A DNA stretch of 64,000 nucleotides from Vibrio mimicus CAIM 602 (GTDB lineage Bacteria > Pseudomonadota > Gammaproteobacteria > Enterobacterales > Vibrionaceae): assembly GCF_000338875.1 (NCBI RefSeq), contig NZ_AOMO01000024.1, forward strand, positions 310,001-374,000. The letters are read 5' to 3'. Every line of letters begins with the position of its first letter. The stretch's first letter is position 1. This document shows, in pieces, positions 22,278-33,979 of this stretch. The notes beneath the pieces were generated by a model. That model was given only the letters and a program-made list of their open reading frames with translations, made no database searches and was not told the origin of the DNA. A program made the translations under genes and the position numbers.

Positions 22278-22303
22278 AAAAGGGCGAAATATCGCCCTTT
22301 TGA
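22278..22303. terminator. terminator between maf and rluC
   Basis: AAAAGGGCGA / TCGCCCTTTT with a 4-nt loop lies between two convergent genes; A and T runs on either side let it work both ways. Confidence 0.75.
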
Positions 22304-22310
22304 ATCGTGA

Positions 22311-23261
22311 TTACTGAGCTTGACGCATTTTGGTCAGTGCCTGCTCAAGATGTGCTTCGAGCGGTGCGTGAATTTCCAGTTTTTCTTCGCTTGCCGGATG
22401 AACAAATTGAATGTTCGCCGCATGCAAGAACAAGCGTTCAATACCAAATTTTGCCGTGTAAGCATCAAACCGACGATCGCCATAGCGATCATCCCACGCT
22501 ATCGGGTGACCCATATATTGAGTGTGTACACGGATTTGGTGAGTACGCCCTGTTACTGGACTCGCTTGTACTAAAGTTGCTTCGGTAAACTTCTCAAGAA
22601 TACGGAATCGTGTTTCTGACGGTTTACCGTTGGGGTTCACCCGCACAATGCTGTTAACTTCATTTTTCAGTAACGGAGCATTGACCACCTTACATTCAGG
22701 ATCCCAATGCCCCATCACTAAGGCGTAGTAATATTTCTGCACCGTTTTTTCGCGAAACTGGGCCTGTAAATGGCGCAACGCCGAGCGTTTTTTAGCGACA
22801 AGCAGAATGCCGGAAGTATCACGGTCAATACGATGCACTAACTCAAGAAAACGCGCTTGTGGTCGCAGAGCACGCAATGCCTCAATAGCACCAAAATGCA
22901 AACCACTACCGCCATGCACCGCCGTGCCAGATGGTTTATTGAGAATCAATAAATGCTCATCTTCATAGACGATGCAGTGCTCTAACTCAGCCACTTTGTT
23001 GAGTTTAGTACTTGGCGGCGTCGCCTCATTCTCTTTCACTTCAACCGTAACGGGGGGCACTCGCACCACATCGCCAGCTTCAAGCTTATATTCAGCCTTA
23101 ACGCGCTTTTTGTTCACACGTACTTCACCCTTACGTAGAATTCGATAAACCACGCTTTTAGGGATAGTTTTTAATTGGTTACGCAAAAAGTTATCAATGC
23201 GCTGACCAGCCATGTCTTCATCAATGTCGATGAACTGGACTTGAGTTCTAATTTCGTTCAT
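22311..23261 (-). CDS. rluC: 23S rRNA pseudouridine synthase RluC
   Basis: 316 aa. An N-terminal S4 RNA-binding domain (about 18-75, RIDNFLRNQLKTIPKSVVYR) and an RluA-family catalytic domain with the Asp in HRIDRDTSGILL. Modifies U955, U2504 and U2580 in E. coli 23S rRNA. It is divergent from rne, the standard gammaproteobacterial arrangement, which favours RluC over RluD/RluA. Confidence 0.93.
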   Translation of the reverse strand: MNEIRTQVQFIDIDEDMAGQRIDNFLRNQLKTIPKSVVYRILRKGEVRVNKKRVKAEYKLEAGDVVRVPPVTVEVKENEATPPSTKLNKVAELEHCIVYEDEHLLILNKPSGTAVHGGSGLHFGAIEALRALRPQARFLELVHRIDRDTSGILLVAKKRSALRHLQAQFREKTVQKYYYALVMGHWDPECKVVNAPLLKNEVNSIVRVNPNGKPSETRFRILEKFTEATLVQASPVTGRTHQIRVHTQYMGHPIAWDDRYGDRRFDAYTAKFGIERLFLHAANIQFVHPASEEKLEIHAPLEAHLEQALTKMRQAQ

Positions 23262-23872
23262 GGCGCTATTCTATCTGGAATATTGCTAAAGTCACATTTC
23301 TTAGAAACAAAAAAGCCATTTTCATTAGCTCTCTATCGCTTTTGTCGACAATTTGACCATGTTAACACTGGGGCTACTGGTCAATCTGGAAGCATGACAG
23401 TCACACAAGAGACTATTCACGCACAATAATCTTAAATAACAATAAGTTATAGCAATCATTTTTTGTAATCTCCCGCAAATAATTTGCGCTACAGATTAAA
23501 GCTGATTGCTGATTTTAGCTGTCACTGCTATAGTTCACAGCTGCAAGAGCTGAACCGGTGGCATTTTGTTCTTTACCGTTCAATTTCTAGCAAGTTAATG
23601 AGTAGTCAGTCGAAAAATTGGGTGCAGCAAACGGCGTAAGACACACTATTTAAGACTTTTTGTTGCTCTACTCATCGCCTTTTCATGTTGAGTACCCACC
23701 GCCTCTATAGCGGATCACAGGCAATCGAATGCTTGTGAATACTGTTGTGCCCCAGAGCATCCCCTCCAGCCGGGAGGCTGTATCGAATAAGCCATGGGAT
23801 CAGGCACCGTGAAAACGAAACACGGCAACAAAAACAAGAATCAAAACTATATTAAGAAAATGAGATTTCTAA
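23262..23872 (+). promoter_or_regulatory. rluC-rne intergenic region with long rne 5' leader
   Basis: 611 nt without a credible gene. In enterobacteria the rne leader (Rfam rne5 element) binds RNase E and causes autoregulated decay; this region is in the right place and long enough. A clear stem-loop CCTCC-AGCCG-GGAGG lies at 23763-23777 among other weak hairpins, followed by A-rich single-stranded sequence up to the start codon. Specific equivalence to E. coli hairpin 2 is not established. Confidence 0.55.
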
Positions 23873-26800
23873 ATGAAAAGAATGCTAATTAACGCAACTC
23901 AAAAAGAAGAGTTGCGTGTCGCGTTGGTTGATGGCCAACGTCTGTTCGATCTGGATATTGAAAGTCCGGGGCACGAATCGAAAAAAGCAAATATCTACAA
24001 AGGCCGCATTACCCGTATTGAACCCAGTCTGGAAGCCGCATTCGTTGATTACGGTGCTGAAAGACACGGTTTCCTCCCTCTCAAAGAAATTGCTCGTGAA
24101 TACTTCCCTGATGGTTACAGCTACCAAGGCCGTCCAAACATCAAAGACGTTCTGAACGAAGGTCAGGAAGTGATCGTGCAGATCGAAAAAGAGGAGCGCG
24201 GTAGTAAAGGGGCTGCACTGACAACCTTTATCTCTCTAGCGGGTAGCTATTTAGTTCTGATGCCAAATAACCCTCGTGCTGGCGGTATTTCTCGTCGTAT
24301 CGAAGGTGATGAGCGCACTGAGCTTAAATCGGCACTCAGTTCTCTTGAACTACCACAAGGTATGGGCCTGATTGTCCGTACTGCAGGTGTTGGTAAGAGT
24401 GCAGAAGAGCTAGAGTGGGACTTAAATGTACTGCTCAAGCACTGGGGTGCAATTAAACAAGCCTCAGATTCTAACCCTGCACCTTTCCTTATCCACCAAG
24501 AGAGTAACGTGATTGTTCGTGCGATCCGTGACTACTTGCGTCGTGATATTGGTGAAATTCTTATCGACAGCACCAGCATTTACGAACGTGCACTTGAGCA
24601 TATTCGTTTAGTGCGTCCTGACTTCGTCAACCGTGTGAAAAAATACGAAGGCGAAGTACCGCTGTTCAGTCATTTCCAAATTGAAAGTCAGATCGAATCC
24701 GCTTTCCAACGTGAAGTTCGTCTGCCTTCTGGTGGCTCAATCGTCATTGACCCAACCGAAGCCCTGACTTCTATTGACATCAACTCTGCCCGCGCGACTA
24801 AAGGTGGCGATATTGAAGAGACCGCTCTCAATACCAACCTAGAAGCAGCGGAAGAAATTGCACGCCAACTGCGCTTGCGTGACCTTGGTGGTCTGGTCGT
24901 TATCGACTTTATCGATATGACTCCTGTACGCCACCAGCGTGAAGTAGAAAACCGTCTGCGTGAAGCGGTACGTGTTGACCGTGCTCGTGTACAAATCGGC
25001 CGTATTTCTCGCTTCGGTCTGCTAGAAATGTCACGCCAACGTTTGAGTCCTTCTTTAGCAGAAGCTAGCCATCACATCTGTCCGCGCTGTAAAGGTACTG
25101 GTGTAATTCGTGATAACGAATCTTTGGCACTTTCTGTATTACGTTTGATTGAAGAAGAAGCACTGAAAGACAACACTTCTCAAGTGCTTGCTGTTGTGCC
25201 TGTTTCTATTGCTTCTTACTTGCTGAACGAGAAACGTCGCTCAATCAACCACATTGAAAAAGCTCAACAAGTTCGCATCACTATCGTGCCAAATTCCGAC
25301 ATGGAAACTCCGCACTTTGAAGTGATCCGTGTACGTGACGGTGAAGAGCAAGACATCCTGTCTTACTTGATCCCGAAAAAGCTGGAAGCGATGAAAGAAG
25401 CAGAAGGCAAAGAAACACCAGATGTTGAGCTTAAGCCAAAACGTATCGAAGAACCTGTGCTAAAAGGCTTTGCTGCACCAGCTGAAGCCGTACCTGCACC
25501 GGCACCAAAAGCTAAAGCAGAAACGCAACAACAAGTTGAAACGGCACAACCTGCTCAACCGGGCTTATTCAGCCGCTTATTCAAAGCGATTGCTAACTTG
25601 TTCTCTCCTGCACCTGAGGCTGCAAAAGCCGAAGCGGCTGTAGCGCAAAGCAACGAGCAAGAGAAGCCGCGTCGTGAGCGCAATGAGCGTAATGATCGCC
25701 GTCGTAATCCTCGTGACAAAAACCGCCGCCGCGGTAATGAGGAGAGCAGCGAGCGTAACGATAAAGAAGGCGCGACAAATAATCGTAAGCCACAAGATCG
25801 TAAACCGAAGCAAGAGCGTGGTGAACGTACAGAACGCAATGAGCGTCCGGAAACGGAACGTGCAGAGCGTCAAGATCGCCGTAACAAACGTGACGAAAGC
25901 AAAACTGCTAAGTTGCTAGAGCAAGGTCGTCAATTGGCGGCAGAAGCTCAGCAGCAAGAAGTGAAAACGACTGAGCCAAAAGAAGAGAAAGCTGCAGTTG
26001 TTAAAGAACGTCGTCAACGCCGTAAGCTCACCAAGCAAATTCGCGTAAAAGATCAGATTGCGGCTGAAGAGTTAGACAATCTTCAATCAGCGCCTATCAG
26101 CAATGAGTTCGAGGCTCCTGCATCAGTCAATCTGCCAGCAACAGATGATTTCGCAGATTCAACTCAGGATGAGAACGAGCAAGACGATCAGAAACAACGC
26201 CGCAATCGCCGCTCTCCACGCCATTTACGTGCAAGTGGTCAGCGCCGCCGCCGTGGTCGTGATCGTCGTCCTAACCCATTCCGTCTACGTAAAGGTGGGG
26301 TTGCCTCTCCTGAGATGGCAATGGGTAAAGTGATGCCTCGTTACGATTTAGCGCCGCGTCCGCAATCTCGCAATGAAACCGCTGAAGTGGCTCAACATGT
26401 AGCTCATGTCACCCCATCTGTTGTGGTAGAAAGCGTAAAAGTAGAAGAAGCTCCGCGTACTTTAGGTGGCTTTGCTTTCCCAGAAATGGCAATGGGTAAA
26501 GTGATCCTACGCCGCGAACCTGCTGTAGCTGAACCGGCTCCAGTCGTGCAAGAGCCTGCGGTTATTGCAGAGCCCGTCACTGAAACTGTTGTAGCGCAAG
26601 TTGAGCAAATCGTAGTTGAGACTCCAGTCGCTGACATCCCTGCAATTGAAGTTTCAGCTCCAGTGGTGGATGAAGAAGAAGCTACTCCTGCAGTTCAGCC
26701 TGTTGTTGAAGATAAAGTGGTTACCGAAAAACCAGCTGAGCAAATCAAAGTTGTGAAGCCTGCGAAAACGAGCAACAAAAAGCTCACGGCTAAAGCTGTA

Positions 26801-26977
26801 ATCGAACAACCTAGTGCATCATCACCGATGACTAAAGCACCGGGTTCACAAGAGATCAGTGAAGTGTTGGTTAACGCAGCACCACTACGTGCAGAGCGTT
26901 ATCAGGCACGTGGTGCGGGTAGTCAAGTTGCGCGCAATCAAGCCAGCGCAGCCATGGCCAAACCACAAAGTTTCTGA
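23873..26977 (+). CDS. rne: ribonuclease E
   Basis: 1034 aa. The N-terminal catalytic half has an S1 domain (about 35-125), the magnesium aspartates D302 and D345 ([20 protein letters not shown]) and the Zn-link CPRC near 403. The C-terminal scaffold is low-complexity: an amphipathic membrane-anchor segment near 562 ([16 protein letters not shown]), Arg-rich RNA-binding stretches (about 602-670), a second at [19 protein letters not shown], and SSPMTKAP near the end, which resembles the PNPase-binding tail. It also carries a PEMAMGKV motif twice (P813, P870). Organises the degradosome for mRNA decay and rRNA/tRNA processing. Confidence 0.97.
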   Translation: MKRMLINATQKEELRVALVDGQRLFDLDIESPGHESKKANIYKGRITRIEPSLEAAFVDYGAERHGFLPLKEIAREYFPDGYSYQGRPNIKDVLNEGQEVIVQIEKEERGSKGAALTTFISLAGSYLVLMPNNPRAGGISRRIEGDERTELKSALSSLELPQGMGLIVRTAGVGKSAEELEWDLNVLLKHWGAIKQASDSNPAPFLIHQESNVIVRAIRDYLRRDIGEILIDSTSIYERALEHIRLVRPDFVNRVKKYEGEVPLFSHFQIESQIESAFQREVRLPSGGSIVIDPTEALTSIDINSARATKGGDIEETALNTNLEAAEEIARQLRLRDLGGLVVIDFIDMTPVRHQREVENRLREAVRVDRARVQIGRISRFGLLEMSRQRLSPSLAEASHHICPRCKGTGVIRDNESLALSVLRLIEEEALKDNTSQVLAVVPVSIASYLLNEKRRSINHIEKAQQVRITIVPNSDMETPHFEVIRVRDGEEQDILSYLIPKKLEAMKEAEGKETPDVELKPKRIEEPVLKGFAAPAEAVPAPAPKAKAETQQQVETAQPAQPGLFSRLFKAIANLFSPAPEAAKAEAAVAQSNEQEKPRRERNERNDRRRNPRDKNRRRGNEESSERNDKEGATNNRKPQDRKPKQERGERTERNERPETERAERQDRRNKRDESKTAKLLEQGRQLAAEAQQQEVKTTEPKEEKAAVVKERRQRRKLTKQIRVKDQIAAEELDNLQSAPISNEFEAPASVNLPATDDFADSTQDENEQDDQKQRRNRRSPRHLRASGQRRRRGRDRRPNPFRLRKGGVASPEMAMGKVMPRYDLAPRPQSRNETAEVAQHVAHVTPSVVVESVKVEEAPRTLGGFAFPEMAMGKVILRREPAVAEPAPVVQEPAVIAEPVTETVVAQVEQIVVETPVADIPAIEVSAPVVDEEEATPAVQPVVEDKVVTEKPAEQIKVVKPAKTSNKKLTAKAVIEQPSASSPMTKAPGSQEISEVLVNAAPLRAERYQARGAGSQVARNQASAAMAKPQSF

Positions 26978-26995
26978 TAGGTAAAACGATACGAT

Positions 26996-27022
26996 AAGGG
27001 CTGCTAACGCAGCCCTTTCTTT
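26996..27022 (+). terminator. rne terminator
   Basis: AAGGGCTGC / GCAGCCCTT with a 4-nt loop followed by TCTTTT, 19 nt after the rne stop. Confidence 0.75.
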
Positions 27023-27254
27023 TACCACTTAGTTTTATGTTTACTCCTTCTTCACCTTCCTATCATCATCTATTCCGTATAACACTCATTAACACTTGTT
27101 ATATCTGATCGAAAAGTAATTGATGATTGCACCCTATCGTTCAATTCTGTAGCATCCGCGGTTCAAAATTAATCCGCTTAGTCACACCTTGAACTTTCAC
27201 TTTACATTAAGCGGTTCGGTTCACTGCATGCTCTAATCTACGAGCAACACAACA

Positions 27255-28832
27255 ATGGAATCTCGTTTTCCCATGTTTGAATTTCCCTCTTTCTCTCATC
27301 ATTCCGTTAAGAATGATGTGTTATCAGGACTAACTGTCGCGTTAGCATTGGTTCCGGAAGCTGTTGCTTTCGCCTTTGTGGCAGGTGTCGACCCTATGGT
27401 AGGACTTTACGCCGCTTTCATCGTAGGACTGATTACCTCCATTTTTGGTGGTCGTCCCGGCATGATTTCTGGCGCAACAGGGGCTATGGCAGTAGTGATG
27501 GTGAGCTTGGTTTCTAGTCATGGTGTGCAATATTTATTTGCCGCTATTCTTCTCACTGGTTTACTGCAAGTCACCGCAGGCTTATTTAAATTAGGCAAAT
27601 TTATCCGCATGGTGCCCCATCCAGTGATGATTGGCTTTGTGAATGGATTAGCCATTGTGATTTTTCTTGCCCAACTTGGCCAATTCAAAGCACCTGACTT
27701 GAATGGCGTGCTCACTTGGTTACCCCAAGATGAATTACTTTTGATGCTGGTATTAGTCGCCTTAACCATGGCGATCATCCATTTCCTACCAAAAATCACC
27801 ACAGCAGTACCTTCTTCGCTAGCAGCGATTGTAACAGTGACTTTGCTCGTTCAAGGGCTGGGATTGGAAACACGCACCGTGGTTGATTTCCTTCGCGCGA
27901 TGTCGGGTAACGATGCGGCGACTCTCGCTGGTACTCTGCCCTCTTTTGCGATTCCAGCTGTCCCTATGACTTGGGAAACACTGCAGATCATTTTCCCTTA
28001 TGCATTAATTTTGGCAGCAATTGGATTAATTGAGTCTCTACTGACACTTACGGTGTTGGATGAAATGACTGGAACTCGCGGCCAATCGAACCGTGAGTGT
28101 ATGGGTCAAGGTTTAGCCAATATCACTTGCTCAATGTTTGGTGCTATGGGTGGTTGCGCCATGATTGGTCAGTCGATGATCAACGTCAATTCTGGAGGTC
28201 GTGGACGACTTTCTGGCATTGTAGCTGCGGTTCTCTTGCTCTGTTTTATTCTCTTCACTTCCTCTTTGATTGAAATGATCCCACTCGCTGCTTTAGTTGG
28301 TGTGATGTTTATGGTGGTGATTGGTACCTTTGAGTGGGCAACCTTCAAATTGGCACGTCGTGTCCCTAAACAAGATTTCTTCGTGATTGTACTGGTGACA
28401 GTGGTCACTGTGTTTACCGATTTAGCCATTGCTGTTGGCGTTGGCGTCATTGCCTCCGCGCTGATGTTTGCTTGGGAGCACGCTAAGCATATTTACGCTT
28501 CAAGCCAGATGAATGCAGATGGCCATAAGGAGTATCAAGTGCACGGCCCGATATTCTTTGGTTCTGCAGCGAACTTTCTTGATCTGTTTGATGCACACAA
28601 TGATCCCAAAGAAGTGATTGTCGATTTCGCTCATTCACGCGTGGCAGACCATTCAGCAATTGATGCGATTGAAACCTTAGCTGAGCGCTACGCAGCTGTA
28701 GGTAAAACCTTGCACCTGCGACATTTAAGTCCAGATTGCCGAGCCTTACTCCACAAAGCTGGCAGTTTGGTTGAAATCAATCTCAAGGAAGATCCGACTT
28801 ACAAAGTCGCCAGCGATGTTTTGGCGGGATAA
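27255..28832 (+). CDS. SulP family anion transporter with STAS domain
   Basis: 525 aa. About 10-12 hydrophobic segments with the SulP signature region near the start ([17 protein letters not shown]) and a cytoplasmic STAS domain at the C-terminus (from about residue 425; [18 protein letters not shown]). The substrate may be sulfate, bicarbonate or a dicarboxylate; sequence alone does not decide. ATG 27255 lacks a good ribosome site; an in-frame ATG at 27273 is an alternative. It has its own promoter region after the rne terminator. Confidence 0.85.
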   Translation: MESRFPMFEFPSFSHHSVKNDVLSGLTVALALVPEAVAFAFVAGVDPMVGLYAAFIVGLITSIFGGRPGMISGATGAMAVVMVSLVSSHGVQYLFAAILLTGLLQVTAGLFKLGKFIRMVPHPVMIGFVNGLAIVIFLAQLGQFKAPDLNGVLTWLPQDELLLMLVLVALTMAIIHFLPKITTAVPSSLAAIVTVTLLVQGLGLETRTVVDFLRAMSGNDAATLAGTLPSFAIPAVPMTWETLQIIFPYALILAAIGLIESLLTLTVLDEMTGTRGQSNRECMGQGLANITCSMFGAMGGCAMIGQSMINVNSGGRGRLSGIVAAVLLLCFILFTSSLIEMIPLAALVGVMFMVVIGTFEWATFKLARRVPKQDFFVIVLVTVVTVFTDLAIAVGVGVIASALMFAWEHAKHIYASSQMNADGHKEYQVHGPIFFGSAANFLDLFDAHNDPKEVIVDFAHSRVADHSAIDAIETLAERYAAVGKTLHLRHLSPDCRALLHKAGSLVEINLKEDPTYKVASDVLAG

Positions 28833-28838
28833 ATTCAT

Positions 28839-28865
28839 AAAAGGCAGCCTCTCGCTGCCTTTTGT
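28839..28865 (+). terminator. terminator of the SulP gene
   Basis: AAAAGGCAGC / GCTGCCTTTT with a short loop and TTTGTTT tail, 7 nt after the stop codon. Confidence 0.75.
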
Positions 28866-28954
28866 TTAGCATTTTCCAACCATCGATGATTTTGACTTGC
28901 TGATAATTTAACCTTTCCCTAGCATAGAACTTCTGCTTTTCTCAGGAGCTTGTC

Positions 28955-29828
28955 ATGACATGGATTTTTCTCACCTTATTTGCTGCCTTTATGCAATCTT
29001 GGCGCAACGCTTTTCAAAGTCGTTTGTCCGGTGATGTCTCCACCGCTGGTGTTACCCTCGCACGTTTTCTATGGGCAAGCCCGCTTGCTGCTGTTTATCT
29101 TGTAACTCTCTATCAGTGGCAACCAGCTGCGCTGCCTAGCTTTTCCATTACCTTCTGGGGTTATGTCATCGGAGCCTCATTTATGCAGATTCTCGCAACT
29201 GCACTCATGGTAAAGCTTTTCAAATTCAATAATTATGCTGTCGGGGCTGGGCTTGCTAAAAGTGAAGCCTTGGTTGCGGCAATACTAGGTGTGCTCTTTT
29301 TTGGTACTCAACTGACTCTGTTAGGCTGGGTTGGCGTGGTTATTGGTGGCGTAGGGTATTTATACTCAGTAGCACGGTGGTTTTCGGCAACTTTCACTGC
29401 CTACAGTAATGCTAGGTTTAGGCAGTGGCAGTGCTTTTGCTCTTACGTCACTGTGGGTGAGAGAAGCCAGCATCGCCTCTGAACTCCCCTTTCCCTATAG
29501 TGCGGCGTGGGTGCTGTTTTTTGTTATCTCTCTGCAAACGCTTTGCTTAATCGGGTACATACTCATTCAAGAGCGTCCGACTTTATGGCAACTCTGGCAT
29601 CGCCCAAAACTGGTTATGTTGACGAGTGCAAGCAGCTGTTTGGGGTCAATTGGCTGGTTTGGCGCAATGTCTTTGCAAGCTGTTCCTTATGTAAAAACGC
29701 TCGGCCAAGTAGAAATATTTTTTACTATGCTGATTTCTGTATTTTGGCTGCGCCAGAAAGTACGGATTAAAGATGGCTTAGGACTCATTCTCGTCGCGCT
29801 TGCCGCTATTTTGGTGATGTGGACTTAG
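28955..29828 (+). pseudogene. DMT/EamA family transporter, frameshifted (single extra T)
   Basis: The first frame starts at ATG 28955 (AGGAG upstream) and gives five membrane helices up to about residue 142 (GGVGYLYSVARWF), then loses similarity. The second half continues in another frame as RQLSLPTVMLGLGSGSAFAL and runs to a stop at 29828. Removing one T from TTTT at 29381-29384 joins them into a 290-aa protein with about ten helices and two EamA repeats, the normal length. It is therefore either a pseudogene or a sequencing error. Substrate unknown. Confidence 0.82.
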
Positions 29829-29910
29829 CGTTCGAAGCGACTAACTAATACAGGTTGATAAACAGAACTTATACCACTCCAGTTCTGTTTTACACTTTAA
29901 CGAAAACATA

Positions 29911-29936
29911 AAAAAACCCTCCTTGCGGAGGGTTTG
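29911..29936 (-). terminator. adhE terminator
   Basis: AAACCCTCC / GGAGGGTTT with a 4-nt loop; on the minus strand it continues into seven Ts. It lies about 40 nt beyond the adhE stop. Confidence 0.75.
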
Positions 29937-29976
29937 TATTTCCCGATTTGTTTCGTGCTAGCGAAAACCAATCACA

Positions 29977-32663
29977 TTACTTTTTCGCTTTTGGCGCTAC
30001 TTTCGCTGCTTCTTGATCTGCTTTCTTTACGATAACAGTTGTGCCTTCGAAAGTCTGACCTTCAACAAATGGCTTACCGTAGTAAGAAGCCAGCAGAACT
30101 TCTTTCAGCTCAGCAATCAGTGGGTAACGTGGGTTTGCACCAGTACATTGGTCATCAAACGCTTCAACCGCTAGCTCATCCACTTTTGCCAAGAAGTCAG
30201 CTTCGTTTACACCAGCCGCTTGGATAGACATTGGGATGTCTAGGTTCGCTTTCAGTTCATCCAACCATGTAAGCAGACGTTCAATCTTCTGCGCAGTACG
30301 GTCGCCCGCTTGGCTCAGACCTAAGTGATCAGCCACTTCTGCATAACGACGACGTGCTTGTGGGCGGTCGTATTGAGAGAACGCAGTTTGTTTAGTTGGG
30401 TTGTCGTTCGCGTTGTAACGTACCACGTTAGCAATCAATAGCGCGTTAGCTAGACCGTGTGGTAAGTGGAACTCAGCACCGATCTTGTGCGCCATAGAGT
30501 GACATACACCTAGGAACGCGTTCGCAAATGCGATACCTGCAATGGTTGCTGCGTTGTGTACTTTCTCACGAGCGATTGGGTCTTTCGCGCCGTTCGCGTA
30601 GCTTGAAGGTAGGTACTCTTTCAGCATCTTCAGTGCTTGCAGAGCCTGACCGTCTGAGTATTCGTTCGCTAGAACTGATACGTAAGCTTCTAGTGCGTGA
30701 GTTACCGCATCGTAACCACCGAAAGCAGTCAGAGACTTAGGCATGTTCATCACTAGGTTTGCATCTACGATCGCCATTTGAGGAGTCAGTTCGTAGTCTG
30801 CCAGTGGGTACTTAGCGCCAGTCTTATCATCAGTAACAACCGCAAATGGAGTCACTTCTGAACCAGTACCTGAAGTGGTAGTGATACACACAAGCTCAGC
30901 TTTTTTACCCATTTTAGGGAACTTGTAGATACGTTTACGGATATCCATAAAGCGCATTGCCAGTTCCGCGAAATGAGTTTCTGGGTGCTCATACATTACC
31001 CACATGATCTTCGCTGCATCCATTGGTGAACCACCACCTAGAGCGAGAATCACATCTGGTTGGAAGCTTTGCATTGCTGCCGCACCTTTCTCTACTACAG
31101 ACAGCGTTGGATCCGCTTCTACTTCGAAGAATGTCTGAACTTCCATGCCTTGCGCTTTCAGCAGGGCAACAACATCATCTGCATAACCGTTGTTGAATAG
31201 GAAACGGTCAGTAACTAGGAATGCACGTTTCTTACCTTCTAGATCGCTCAGTGCGATTGGAAGGCTACCACGGCGGAAGTAGATAGACTTAGGTAGTTTG
31301 TGCCACAACATGTTTTCAGCTCGCTTCGCAACAGTTTTCTTGTTGATTAGGTGCTTAGGACCTACGTTCTCAGAAATTGAGTTACCACCCAAGAACCACA
31401 ACCCAGAGTTAGAGACGGTGCAACGTTGAAGTTGTACAGGTCACCGATACCACCGTGAGTGGTTGGGATGTTGACAAGGATACGAGCCGTCTTCAGCTTG
31501 TCACCGAAGTAACGGATACGTTCTGCATTCACGTCTTGGTTGGTGTATAGACCAGAGGTGTGACCGATACCACCGATTTCTACCATGGTAACCGCTTGTG
31601 CAACAGCGTCTTCGAAGTTGTCAGCACGGAACAGACCCAGAGTTGGAGACAGTTTCTCGTGAGCGAATTCGTCGTCATAAGACACTTTACCTAGGCCTTC
31701 ACCTACCAGCACTTTAGTGTCTGCAGGAACTTTCACGCCTGCCATTTCAGCGATAGCCGCTGCTGGCTGACCTACGATTTTCGCGTTCAATGCACCATCA
31801 ATCAGCAGAACTTTACGTACTTTATCCGCATCAGCTTTGCTTAGTACGTGTGCTTTGTGCGTTGCGAAACGCTCTTTTACTTCATCGTAAACTTCGCTCA
31901 CTACGATAGCTGCTTGCTCAGAAGCACATACTACGCCGTTGTCGAAGGTTTTTGACATTAGGATAGAAGCTACTGCACGTTTGATGTCTGCAGTTTCATC
32001 GATAACAACTGGAACGTTACCTGCACCTACACCGATCGCTGGCTTACCAGAAGAGTACGCAGCTTTAACCATGCCTGGACCACCAGTTGCAAGGATTAGA
32101 GCAATACCTTCGTGCTTCATCAGTGCGTTTGAAAGCTCAACTGAAGGTTGATCAATCCAACCGATGATGTCTTTTGGTGCGCCCGCTGCAATCGCTGCAT
32201 CTAAAACCAGTTTCGCTGCTGCGTTGGTTGAATTCTTAGCGCGTGGGTGTGGGGAGAAGATGATACCGTTACGAGTCTTCAGAGAGATCAGAGATTTGAA
32301 GATAGCGGTTGAGGTTGGGTTAGTTGTTGGGACGATACCACAGATGATACCTACAGGCTCAGCGATGGTCATAGTACCTAGGTTGTCATCTTCTTCGAGG
32401 ATGCCACAGGTTTTTTCGTCTTTATATTTGTTGTAGATAAATTCAGAAGCAAAGTGGTTTTTGATAACTTTATCTTCAACAATACCCATACCTGATTCTT
32501 CTACCGCCATTTGTGCTAGCGGGATACGCGCTTGGTTTGCTGCCAGAGATGCTGCGCGGAAGATTTTGTCTACTTGTTCTTGAGAGAAAGTAGCAAATTC
32601 AGCTTGTGCTGCTTTAACGCGAGCAACTAGAGCATCAAGTTCAGCCAGATTAGTAACAGGCAT
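29977..32663 (-). pseudogene. adhE: bifunctional acetaldehyde-CoA/alcohol dehydrogenase AdhE, frameshifted (one G missing)
   Basis: Two overlapping frames encode the two halves of AdhE. From 32663: an ALDH domain with the catalytic Cys in FDNGVVCASEQ and dinucleotide site GVGAGNVP. From about 31390: the iron-dependent alcohol dehydrogenase with metal ligands in CHSMAHKIGAEFHLPHGLAN. The expected SWGGNSISENVG reads SWVVTQFLRT because a GGGG run has three bases (plus strand 31388-31390). Adding one G restores 895 aa, the normal length. AdhE makes ethanol from acetyl-CoA in anaerobic growth. The break is probably an error, or else a loss of fermentation capacity. Confidence 0.9.
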
Positions 32664-33289
32664 AATGAATCTCCTAAAATAAAAAAATGTTAAAAACTCT
32701 TTAGTAAGTGTGCTGCAGTCAGTTTTTACCTTGGTTCAAAGACTTAACTTACGACCGACTTAGTAAATTGCTTTCACGACTGAGTATAATATTTCAGACT
32801 GTGAAAAAAATTGACTCAGATCAGTTATGAAAAATTAATTACCTAAGAAGTGGTAATTAGCTAAGCCAATACAGGACAAATTATTGAATTAAAAGGAATT
32901 AGAGCATCCTTTTTCAACCATTTAAAAAGTAGCACTCAGTTTCTAAAAACTAAAAAAACTACAACAGCCTGTAAAAAAGTTTCATTTTTATACACAACCA
33001 CCACTTCTCACGGGGTCATGACGTGCTACTGAGAGTATATCGGTTACGACTATGACCACCAGAGCTCATCTTAGTTTTTACAAAAAATGTGCAGATGTTA
33101 ACAAGAGAGGGCGCAAACAAACAAAACTGACACAAGGGTGACACGTTTCTTTTTCATAGTTATTCATCAATTAGTTTTTCTCACACAATAATCAGTGGCG
33201 ACCCAATTTTTTTCATTCGTGCTTTTGCTATCTTTAACTTACATTACGCACGCTTCTTTACGTCCCTGTGATGGTTACGAGACTTCATC
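32664..33289. other. 626-nt adhE-marC divergent intergenic region
   Basis: AT-rich, no credible frame. It contains the promoters of adhE and marC. A candidate FNR site lies at 32811-32824. Long upstream regions are usual for adhE, which in E. coli has several promoters and regulators (Cra, Fis, NarL, RpoS) and a structured leader. Confidence 0.5.
32811..32824. promoter_or_regulatory. candidate FNR box upstream of adhE
   Basis: TTGACTCAGATCAG matches the FNR consensus TTGAT-N4-ATCAA at 8 of 10 positions and lies about 150 nt upstream of the adhE start. It would fit anaerobic control of a fermentation enzyme. Motif match only. Confidence 0.4.
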
Positions 33290-33928
33290 ATGCAAAGCTT
33301 TGAAATTGCGATTTTTCTTCAATTTTTTCTTGGTTTAGTGGCTGCGGTTAACCCCGTAGGCATTATGCCTGTCTTCGTTTCTCTGACCGGTCATATGACG
33401 CTGGAAGAGAAAAACAAAACTGCAGCAACCGCCAATATTGCCGTCGCGATTATTTTGATCATTGCGCTACTGGCGGGCCAAATGTTGCTGGATCTCTTCA
33501 GTATTTCTCTTGATTCTTTCCGTGTTGCGGGCGGTTTATTGTTGTTGAGCATCGCGTTTTCGATGATGAGCGGTAAGCTCGGTGAGGATAAACAGAACAA
33601 ACAAGAGAAATCGGAATACATTAGCCGCGAGCAAATTGCTGTTGTTCCATTGGCAATGCCACTGATGGCGGGCCCTGGTGCTATCAGCTCCACCATCGTT
33701 TATGGTGCGCGTTATCCGAATATGTTTGATACATTGGGGATCATTCTGACCGTTGTTGCTTTCAGCTTCTGTTCTTGGTTGCTGTTCCGCTCCGCACCTT
33801 ATATTGTGCGTTTGCTAGGACAAACTGGCATTAACGTGATCACTCGTATCATGGGGCTTATCTTGGGAGCCTTGGGGATTGAGTTCATTGCTAACGGTCT
33901 AAGAAGCCTTTTCCCTGGATTAGCCTAA
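33290..33928 (+). CDS. ychE: MarC/YchE family integral membrane protein
   Basis: 212 aa, six predicted helices, with the MarC-family features AAVNPVGIMPVFVSLTG at the N-terminus and PLAMPLMAGPGAISSTI in the middle. Function unresolved despite the old link to multiple antibiotic resistance. E. coli ychE also lies next to and divergent from adhE, which supports the subfamily. Confidence 0.85.
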   Translation: MQSFEIAIFLQFFLGLVAAVNPVGIMPVFVSLTGHMTLEEKNKTAATANIAVAIILIIALLAGQMLLDLFSISLDSFRVAGGLLLLSIAFSMMSGKLGEDKQNKQEKSEYISREQIAVVPLAMPLMAGPGAISSTIVYGARYPNMFDTLGIILTVVAFSFCSWLLFRSAPYIVRLLGQTGINVITRIMGLILGALGIEFIANGLRSLFPGLA

Positions 33929-33979
33929 CGCTAGCAACACCGCTATGATATTGCGATGTACCTTTGACGTCGCAATATC

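Noticed and set aside
25555..25873. Several minus-strand frames inside the Arg-rich part of rne
   Set aside because: They arise from the repetitive Arg/Glu codon composition of the RNase E tail and have no start signals.
31362..31401. adhE as two genuine separate genes
   Set aside because: The second frame has no start codon with a ribosome site, and the joined protein has exactly the normal AdhE length and junction sequence after adding one base.
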